Origin: Coenobita brevimanus
Taxonomy: Eukaryota > Arthropoda > Malacostraca > Decapoda > Coenobitidae
Assembly: GCA_032717465.1 (NCBI GenBank)
Contig: CM064732.1
Location: forward strand, 24,814,297 to 24,878,296
DNA length: 64,000 bases
Direction: 5' to 3'
Shown here: positions 56,467 to 64,000 of the stretch, piece after piece
Layout of the letters: each line of letters begins with the position of its first letter
How positions within the stretch are numbered: position 1 is the stretch's first letter
The notes under the pieces: model-generated
The model's database searches: none
Seen by the model: only the letters and a program-made list of their open reading frames with translations
What the model was told of the DNA's origin: nothing
Program-made: the position numbers and the translations under genes

Positions 56467-58916
56467 CTAATTTAGGTAATGCCACTGGCCGTGCTGGCTC
56501 GGTATGGAGCGCTGTTGGCCTGCGTCTGCTCTCCTTGGTGCCTCCTCAGTGTGTGTGATTTCATCAGTATGATACTGATGAAAGCACAGTCCTGTGCAGA
56601 GTGGCACATCGCAAACAGGACATATATAGCTGGTGTTCCTCCTCCTCTTGTTCAAATAGCACAACACACATCGCAGCCTTTTCCTGTCGGGGATTCTCCC
56701 TAGGGCGTGGTGCAGTGTTGCATCCAAGCTTGTCCTGTCGTCCACATATCAACGGCGCTTGGACAGTGGTGCTCCTCCATCTCCTCGCCTCCATACTCCT
56801 GCTGGAGGTGCAGTGGCAGGAGCTGTCTGAGTAACTCCTGATGGACCAGCTACTGCAGGAGGTGGAGTGGTTGTGGCAGTAACTGTCCGAGTAACTCTGA
56901 CGGACCAGCTACTCCAGGAGGTGGAGCAATGGTTGCGGGAGGTGGAGTGATCGTTGCAGGTAGAGCGGAGACTGCAGTTGACGGACTGGCTGCTGCATGT
57001 ACAGGTGGTTGTCATCGTGAGGGAAGGTCAGGGGCATGGTGAAGGGCATGACCAGATGCCAGCCACTCCTCCCCCTGGAATGCCAGGAGTTTGTGGCATA
57101 TGTGCTCCTGGAATTGCAGAAGAGTCATGGGCCTGTTGGTGTTGTTCTTGCAGAGGATGTAGGCACTGAATAGGGCCATGTGGATGAAATAAAAGGTCAG
57201 TTTCTTGGTGCACTTGACTGTCCTCCTTTGGGTAGGGTAGTTTTGGATCATCTGATCAAAATGATCCACCCCACCCATGTTCCTGTTATACTCCTCCACT
57301 ATGACGGGCTTGTTCAATGTTTTGAGAATGTGATGGAATCTCCCATCTGGACACTTGACCTTCCCATGCACCTGCTTAGGGATGGTGGTGTCCACAGCAA
57401 CACCACTACATTCCCCTTGTGCCTAGCTTCCAGTCCATCACCAGGAAGGCATTTAGCACTGCTGATGTCCTGCAGCTCCCTCGGTGCTCCCCCTGCCAGT
57501 TGTACTGTACCACACACATACACTCCCTCTGTGAAGAGGTGTTTGCACAGTGATACAGTGTTGTAATAATTGTCCAAATACAACTTGTATCCTTTGCCCC
57601 TCAAAGGTTCAATGAGGCCCCACACTGTGTTCTCTAGAGACTTCTCCACTGTGTATACTTCGAAATTCCAAATCTAAGCACTCCTTGCCTCAGCCAAGAT
57701 GTTTTATGGCATATTTTGGGGGTTTCATATACACGGAAGGAGAGCTGCACCTTCCAAGCCAGAGATCTCTCATCCAGGCTAAGATGTTCGGCCAGGATGT
57801 AAACCTCCTTGAACCTCTGAAGGAGATACTGCATCACTGTGTGAATCCTTATTAGCCAGTCTTGATTGCCCTTGGGTATAGCGAGACTATTGAAAACATG
57901 AAAGTGCTTCAGGATAGCACTGAAGCACTTTCCACTCATAGCCTGCTGAAATATGGGGTAATCATGAACCTCTGTGGAACACCAATATTGTCTTATGATT
58001 GGCAGTTCACAAACCCCCATAAGAAAGTATAACCCAAGGAACTGGGCCATTTCCTCTTTGTTGCAGAGGTCAAACGTCTAGTGCAGTCCCCAGGAACCTG
58101 GCATTGTTGTTGGCTTCGACCGTCGGGTAGAGCAACAACTCCCTGGTAAAAAAAAGTTGGAAGTATTGGAGTAATGTTGTTGGTGCTGCCACTCTCGAAC
58201 CTGGGGTTTCAGTGAAGGGGCCAGCATTGGGTGTGAATGACCCAGAACTCCAGGCTTCCTCCTGACGGTCTTCACCTGGGGAAATGCTTGACTGTGTATG
58301 TGTGTCATGCACATGACCCCGAGACAGACGACTACCTCTTGGCCGCCCATCACTACCTCGCCTAAGCCCACGCCACCCTTGTCTTTTGTGGTGGGGAGAG
58401 AGATGGTGATGATGATTGCATTAATGATAGTTGGGTAGATGAAGGTTCAGGTGATCGTTGTGATGGAGATGGTTATGGCGATGGTTGTGATGAAGATGGT
58501 TGTTGTGGTGATGGTTATGGTGATGGTTGTTGTGGTGATGGTTATGGTGATGGTTGTTGTGGTGATGGTTATGGTGATGGTTGTTGTGGTGATGGTTATG
58601 GTGATGGTTGTTGTGGTGATGATTATGGTGATGGTTGTTGTGGTGATGGTTATGGTGATGGTTGTGGTGATGGTTGTGGTGATGGTTGTGGTGATGGTTG
58701 TGGTGAAGATGGTTGTGCAGGAGATGGTTGTGGTGGTGGTGGTGGTGGTGGTGCTGGCTTATATTCAGGGGGAATGAAGTCTGAAGGGGACATTGACTTT
58801 GCTGATTTTGCAGGGGAAGAGAATATGGAAATATCTTGAATTGGTGGTGAGATACGGGCAGGTTGGAGTTTTGTAAGAATGGAGGGTGACTGTGGGGGGT
58901 AACAAGGTCAATGTTT
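56467..58916 (-). pseudogene. piggyBac transposase 3 (PGBD4-like), decayed
   Basis: Minus strand. A Pro/Ser/Gln-rich N-terminal part (58916-58440) has a 27-nt repeat, then 'SSISPGEDRQEEAWSSGSFT' (58290), 'FLGLYFLMGVCELPIIRQYW' (58040), 'HLSLDERSLAWKV' (first Asp, near 57780), 'LYLDNYYNT' (second Asp, near 57580), 'NRNMGGVDHFDQM' (third Asp in the classic N-x-x-M-G-G-V-D context, near 57280), and a C-terminal Cys-rich domain 'CVLCYLNKRRRNTSYICPVC' (56670). All three catalytic Asp are present but frames change at least four times. I could not find TTAA-bounded terminal repeats, so the element ends appear lost. Confidence 0.87.
58440..58755. repeat. 27-bp repeat in the transposase 3 N-terminal region
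   Basis: About six units of 27 bp: 'gatggttatggt' plus 'gatggttgttgtggt', flanked by simpler (ggtgatggtt)n and a (GGT)n run at 58730-58750. On the coding strand it gives P-Q-Q-P-S-P-type residues with stops, so the repeat has drifted or expanded after decay. Confidence 0.9.
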
Positions 58917-59023
58917 GCAGTGAGGGGGGGTGGAAGAGAGGTGGCGTTAATATGGCTCGGTCTCCATGGTCAGGGTGGTTCTAGTGGTGGCAGACGTGAC
59001 AGCAGTGGTGGCATGGGTTACAC

Positions 59024-59599
59024 TGTAGAAACTTCGTAGCTTCTTATAGCATGTTTTGTAGATCAGTTATACACATATTAGACTCGTGGACAAGTGGTAG
59101 TTATAAGTGAGTAGTTTTGTAAGTAGATACTCTTCGTTCCCTTTGTCATGCAATGACAGAAGTAAAGATCAGTATGGGACTATTTTTATTTGTCTTGGAA
59201 ATATTAAAGTCTCTCACACACGAGTGAACTATAGCGTCCTGCCGTTACCTCCCCAGTTTCTCACACTATCTCTCTCTGCCACCTTCTTGCCCATGTTGCT
59301 AGCCTCCTTCTCCCCACTACCTGTCGATTCTATTGGCTAGCCACTTTCTGATCTCTGATTCCTACATTCTCGTTTAGCAGGGGTCGTGTCATGTGGGCTA
59401 TACTGTCGTGGAAGCTTCTAGAACTCTGTATGTCTGTGTGTATGTACTGCTTCCGGAGCACTTCTAGCATTCCTTCACTTAAGAGTTGCAAGCTCGTTTC
59501 CTTTTGGTTGATTCTCGCTGATACACCTCATATCTCACACCCTGTCTTGATGCTTCTATCTATCTATGAGTTGTATTATTATAATATGGAGTCCTGACA
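59024..59599 (-). mobile_element. Solo LTR, related to the LTRs at 24.8 and 28.0 kb
   Basis: On the minus strand it runs from 'tgtcaggactccatattata' to 'gctacgaagtttctaca', TG...CA, colinear with the 640-bp LTRs over most of its 576 bp ('tatgggactatttttatttg' is shared exactly). It lacks the long (GA)n expansion. No target duplication is seen. A solo LTR normally arises by recombination between two LTRs of one element. Confidence 0.8.
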
Positions 59600-60312
59600 T
59601 CGCTCAGTCATTGGTGTGTCACAGCTTCATCCAGTCTGTTCTGTTCGAAATCTGGGTGTTTATTTTAATTCAAAGTTAAAATACAAGGAACATATTAATC
59701 AAGTTGTCAGAGGGTGCAACTTGCATATCAGAAATCTGTACTCTGTGAGAAAATTCCTGAAGAGCCGTTACCTCGTAACACTGGTCCATGCAGTTGCCTT
59801 GTCTCGTGTTGATTATTGTAATTCACTGTGGATTGGCCTTCCATATAATATACTAACAAAGTTCAGTCTGTGTTGAACATGGCAGCACGGCCTATCTTAT
59901 TTGGTCTCCCCCCGAGAACCTTGACTAGACCGTTCCTAATTGAGCTGCATTGGTTAACAGTAAAGGCTAAAATTGAATTTAAACTGTGTCTTATTACAGT
60001 CAAGGTTTTTAAGTTTGGTGAACCGAAGTATCTTGTTGAATTGCTAAAACTCCCATTGGCACGCCAAGGTGTGATGTTACGTAGTGAAGATGATTCCTTG
60101 TGTCTTGACGAGCCTGGAGCCATTCACCAGTCATCTTTCTCTGATCGTTCTTTTGTGTATAGAGCCCCTAGATTATATAACAGGTTGCCATTGTCCATGA
60201 GACGACTCTTTTCTGCTGAATCCTTCAAGAGACAGCTGAAAACCTTTATTTTTTCAAAATGCTATGACTTGGAGAGAGGTACTGTGACGGATGATTATAG
60301 GGTTTAATTATT
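59600..60312 (+). mobile_element. L2/CR1-like LINE 3' end, plus strand
   Basis: A 5'-truncated LINE begins directly after the solo LTR and ends at an (AT)n tract at 60321. It contains only the RT C-terminal region and a very short 3' UTR. Confidence 0.82.
59602..60306 (+). pseudogene. L2/CR1-like LINE RT C-terminal fragment
   Basis: Frame 1 (to 59876) reads 'SVRNLGVYFNSKLKYKEHIN', 'VVRGCNLHIRNLYSVRKFLK' and 'VHAVALSRVDYCNSLWIGLP'. A shift at about 59868 leads into a 145-codon frame (59870-60307) with 'NMAARPILFGLPPRTLTRPF', 'LIELHWLTVKAKIEFKLCLI' and 'KYLVELLKLP'. This is the usual order for the region after the RT active site in L2-like elements. One frameshift; the catalytic part is absent. 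Confidence 0.87.
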
Positions 60313-60317
60313 GCCAC

Positions 60318-60320
<3 letters not shown>

Positions 60321-60400
<80 letters not shown>
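60321..60400. repeat. (AT)n microsatellite at a LINE 3' end
   Basis: About 80 bp of (AT)n starting 8-10 bp after the LINE sequence. Confidence 0.95.
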
Positions 60401-60407
<7 letters not shown>

Positions 60408-61804
60408 TATATATTTACTGATGAAGTATGTATTGTATATGAAAGATGTCACAATTCTTGTAACTGTAAAAATAATGTATATGTCTGTCGAGTACTTATG
60501 AATTTCCTTTGGAAGAGCTGGCGCTTTTGAGCAACAAACACGGTAATAGCGAAGTACTTACTGACCTACTAAGAAAACACAGAGTGTAGCCAAGTCAAAG
60601 TTAGTGTAAAGAGTGTGATTTGCCCTGCAAATGTCGGAAAGATAGACATCAGTGGTACTGCGGGCAGTGGAAGAAAAGTCGGAAAAACAAGGGGAATATC
60701 CATTGCAAATTCACTGTTTCAGATGATGATGATAATAATGATAATAATCATAATAATAAAAATAATAATATTTATGATAATAATAATAATAATGATAATA
60801 ATAATAAATAACCAATTGTTAATCAGAAAAGTTATAATACAATGCATAATTTTCTAATTTTCAAGTAAAAATAGAATATTTAAGATCATCAGTCAACTAA
60901 CCATTTTTTGTTTCACTGTTCTTTAAAATTAAAGCAATTTAAAAATTGTCTAATTTGTATATACTGTACAGTAGACAAACATTAAACAAACAGCTGGAAA
61001 TGGCGTGATAAGGGTTTGACTATTATAGACCCAATTCAGATATATGCTAACACTGGCAATAAAATTCTGTTTCAATTCTGGTTTGCCAGAATGGGAATGG
61101 AAGAGTACTTTGTGTATTAAGCCAATGCAGGTCACATGCGATTTGCCGAAAACCGGCGATACCGATACTAATCCGGAATGAGCAGATATTGGCCCAATAA
61201 CCCCATGTTATCTGGGTTCTTGTTAAACCAGAGCATTCTCTTTAGCTCAGAAGACATTTTCTTAGAATATGACCCCTTCAAATCCAGGATTCATGTTAGA
61301 TTAAATTGTTGCTGTTGTTGAGCAATGCCAGGCTGTCTTACGGAGCAGATCCATTTACAACAGACAGTGAACTACTCTTGCAAAGCAGTCCCATGCAATG
61401 AATCGATGATTTCTTGCAGGGCGCCTCGTTAAAACGAGTCGTGATATGTAGTGTAGAAGTTTGGTTCCCGGATGGACACCGGATTTGTATCTCTCCACAC
61501 AGTTAACAAATACACGATAGTAAGTTCTATATCTCCCTGTCATTTAGTTTTATGGCTCCCATGCAGTGTAGTAAATTGTTTCCTGCGTTACAAGATACAA
61601 TCAGGCTTGTCACTCAGTGCAAGGTCAAATGAAGTACAGTAAAATGAGGAGTAATGAAAATGACAGGAAGGATAGAAGAAGCAGAGAGGAAGGAGAGCAG
61701 ACACAGAAAAAGAATAATAAAGGAGAAAGAAGATGTAGGCAGTACTGCATCAAGTGTGTGGATGACGGTTGCCTGCACTTACTGCATTCTAAGTTGGGTG
61801 AAAT
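60401..61804. other. Unassigned intergenic DNA with (AAT)n
   Basis: (GAT/AAT)n at 60722-60808. No gene supported; the 63- and 80-codon frames there translate the repeat. Confidence 0.45.
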
Positions 61805-62450
61805 AGCTTTTTTTTTTTTTTACTGCAAGAAAGAAGGAACCAAAGGCCAGGAGCCTGCAAACCGTTCCCTCCAAGAAAAAACAAAAACAATAGCAAAGGA
61901 GAGCCAAATTCAAGATCCGTTCATTTCGAGATGTCTGAGCACACTGCGTTTGAAAACTGGAGATCATAGGAAGAAGGAAATACAGACAGAGGGACACAAT
62001 TCCAGAGCTGACCTGTTGCATAAATGAAGGAGTGGGAGTAACGGTTAACTCTTGCATTAGATAGTTGGACAGAAAAGGGATCAAAGTTTGCTGCTAGAAG
62101 CACCTATCGAAGAGATGGAGGAATGCAAGCAGACGGTTCAAAGGAGCAGCGACCATTGAAGTAGTGATAGAAAAAAGATAAAGATGCAACAGTGCAGCGA
62201 AGAGACAGAGGTTGAAGGGAGCCAGTAAAAGGAGGAGAGTTGATGAGATGAAAAGCCTTTGACTCCACCCTATTGAGAAGAGCTGTATGTGGGGAGCCTC
62301 CCCACACATGTGAGTTGTACTCTAAACAAGGGCGAATAAAACCCGTGTATAAAGTCAACAACTGTCCAAGGGTAAAGAAGGTATGGCATCGGCATAACAC
62401 ACCTAATCTCTTGGAAGCAGCTTTTACAAGAGATGCAATATGATCTTAGT
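61805..62450 (-). mobile_element. Second copy of the 13-kb Jockey-like LINE, 3' part
   Basis: Minus strand, colinear with 12765-13390. It ends in a poly(A) tail (T-run at 61809-61821 on the plus strand) and is truncated at its 5' side at about 62445 within the RT C-terminal domain. The 3' UTR shares 'gagccaaattcaagatc' and 'ggaaccaaagg' with the first copy. Confidence 0.87.
61921..62445 (-). pseudogene. LINE RT C-terminal fragment (second copy)
   Basis: Frames at 62400-62104 and neighbours read 'FIRPCLEYNSHVWGGSPHTA', 'RVESKAFHLINSPPFTGSLQ' and 'CTVASLSFFYHYFNGRCSFE', matching the first copy's C-terminal region residue for residue in most places. At least two frameshifts (near 62100 and 62030). 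Confidence 0.85.
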
Positions 62451-63547
62451 AGTAGTCTCATTAAAATGTGAAATATATCTTAGCATTCAAGAAATTAATA
62501 TCTTCATTCTGATGGTGTTCATTATAGCTTCATTAGGCTCCAGCCAGACGATTTTAACCAACATATAAAAGATCTCATGTAGTAATGGGGTTCTTTAAGG
62601 CCATATCACAACCCTTGCAGTTCAATACCTGTTCATGAAACTTAGAAAATCGTCTGGAAATGGTATGGGAAAAATACAAATATCATTTTCGTGAAAGAAT
62701 TAACATTTCAAACTCTGGCAGGTACTGTAATTAACGTTATACTAGCCTGGGTGCCCGGCATTACCCTGAAAAACCATATGATCGTGCATACCGGCATTGC
62801 CTGGGATCCTTGATGGCCACTCCCCTTTTGGGAAAAGACCAACAGGGTCCCACTTTACTCACTGAACCTATGTTCCTCCTTTGTACCCACTTTCTGAGGG
62901 ACCTATTCCCCAAAGACCTATTCGTACCACAGACTTATTTTTCCCACCACCCACCAACGATACCTACCTACCTCACCCACCTTGCCCACCCACTAATCCA
63001 TCCACCCATCTGACCTGTTGTAGCTTGTAATAATATGGTTGTGAAGGTAAAAAAAAAAAAAAGAAAATCTACAGAAATTAGGTACCATTTTTCCACCATG
63101 TTTAGGCTATTTAACAATTTCTAATTAGTTCTGATGATAGTCATCAGAGGTGACAGTATGGCAACTGTACAGTAATGTACATAGTAAATTTGCCATAAAA
63201 AGTTATACCTATTAAAGCTGTTTATTGAGTTCTGCATGCATCTCTCTCGATTTCCATACAGGAAAGGCAGCATAGACAGACAAACGAACATTCTCATCTA
63301 TATATTTAAGGATTCTTGCCATTACCAGTCAATTTTATTTAGCTTTGGAACGAGTTAGATACAACCTTCATTAATAATCTCACCACCAGGGGTTACTCTC
63401 ACCTAAGCTGTTTTGTCTGAGGGTAGAAATAATAATATAAACATCATCGTAGTGGGAGTTAACTGTATGTATGAGCTTTCTCCATTATCATGATTACACC
63501 ATCTTAGGTGAAAATTACCACACTGTCGCCAGGAAGTACAGTGTATC

Positions 63548-63548
<1 letters not shown>
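62451..63548. other. Unassigned intergenic DNA
   Basis: A CCCA/CCAC-rich patch at 62945-63008 and an A-run at 63050-63062. 'gtgcccggcattaccc' at about 62750 recurs loosely as 'ataccggcattgcctggg', possibly an old repeat. No gene. Confidence 0.4.

Positions 63549-63608
<60 letters not shown>
63549..63608. repeat. (CA)n microsatellite
   Basis: 60 bp of pure (CA)n. Confidence 0.95.
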
Positions 63609-63610
<2 letters not shown>

Positions 63611-63667
63611 ATAATTCTATACCCAGATAAAAATTAGGGTTACAGTTAGGTCTAATCGTACTATAAC

Positions 63668-64000
63668 CAGCTTCTCTAGGGTCAGGGATACTGTGCCTAC
63701 AAAACTACAAGCATGTGTAGTTCGTCAGTACACATGTCATTTTCATAATACAATGTACATTGGCGAAACAAAATGCCTGCAAAGGTTTTGCATCTTTTCA
63801 TTTTGGATGATCTCTGAGAACAAACAGTCATTAGCCAAGCCATCATATAGCACCATCTGTAAACATTCCATTAAATAACGCTACTCGAACCGTTTTTACA
63901 CCTCAGTCCTCATTGCTCCTGCGAATGAGGCTGAACTCTCCCTAATCGAGTCTCTGGTGACGGTCCAGCATAGGCTGTCACTACTTAGCAATGAGGCCTG
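63668..64000 (+). pseudogene. GIY-YIG endonuclease domain, probably of a Penelope-like element (cut by window end)
   Basis: One plus-strand frame reads 'YTCHFHNTMYIGETKCLQ' (the family's V-Y-x-x-x-C...Y-I-G-E/K-T core, with the first Tyr in 'QYTC' and 'MYIGET'), then 'SLAKPSYSTICKHSIK', an in-frame TAA at 63875-63877, then 'PANEAELSLIESLVTVQHRL' and 'SLLSNEA' up to the window edge. The acidic 'ELSLIESLV' fits the conserved Glu helix. Penelope-like retroelements carry such a nuclease after their RT. The RT part is not seen upstream within 300 bp, where sequence is unassigned. Confidence 0.72.

Noticed and set aside
60615..60811. 63-80-codon frames with Cys then Asp/Asn runs
   Set aside because: The Asp/Asn part is translated (GAT/AAT)n and the upstream Cys residues do not form a known pattern.
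61355..61543. 62-codon minus-strand frame with Cys and Arg residues
   Set aside because: Too short, no recognisable domain, no neighbouring exon; likely chance.

Overview
The window looks like intergenic DNA of a large, repeat-rich animal genome, most likely a decapod crustacean. The reasons are very long (GT)n, (CT)n and (AT)n tracts, several degenerate CR1-, Jockey- and L2-like LINEs, several piggyBac-type elements, hAT and mariner remnants, and tRNA- and 5S-derived SINEs. The taxon is an inference from element types I know from arthropod and especially crustacean genomes. I found no convincing host protein-coding gene, no functional tRNA or rRNA gene, no CRISPR array and no bacterial-type operon. 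Almost every recognisable protein fragment is a transposase or reverse transcriptase (RT), and all of them are broken.

Layout. 0-5.8 kb: a degenerate tandem repeat, a non-autonomous piggyBac-like element with TTAA flanks (1207-1971), a frameshifted LINE on the minus strand (1976-3552), and unassigned DNA. 5.8-12.7 kb: a decayed CR1-like RT, a 2.4-kb block that is pyrimidine-rich and then purine-rich on the same strand, and a near-perfect 564-bp palindrome built from mariner transposase 3' ends. 12.7-14.4 kb: a Jockey-like LINE (minus strand) split by a SINE. 16-24 kb: minisatellites, CT-rich DNA and three LINE fragments. 24.39-28.64 kb: a composite LTR-type non-coding element with 640-bp LTRs, flanked by an identical 52-bp direct repeat. 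29.5-30.8 kb: a LINE inserted in a (GT)n minisatellite.

33.5-37.4 kb: a complete piggyBac element (TTAA, terminal inverted repeats, transposase on the minus strand) broken by about two frameshifts. 38.0-39.6 kb: a small palindromic MITE and a hAT element with a perfect 8-bp target duplication. 40.0-40.8 kb: a SINE cluster. 42-43 kb: a tandem-repeat element inside a minisatellite. 44.2 kb: a 5S rRNA-derived SINE. 46.0-49.6 kb: a second complete but dead piggyBac element. 51.3-52.1 kb: a non-autonomous hAT element. 52.3-56.4 kb: a near full-length LINE (ORF1, endonuclease, RT). 56.5-58.9 kb: a third piggyBac transposase. 59.0-60.3 kb: a solo LTR related to the 24-28 kb element, followed by an L2-like LINE 3' end. 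61.8-62.45 kb: a second copy of the 13-kb LINE. 63.67-64.0 kb: a GIY-YIG nuclease remnant, probably from a Penelope-like element, cut by the window end.

No cooperating gene set is visible. The interest lies in how the mobile elements are nested and joined to simple repeats: clean target duplications, LINE 3' ends abutting microsatellites, large inverted structures, and a 4.1-kb insertion with an unusually long flanking duplication.
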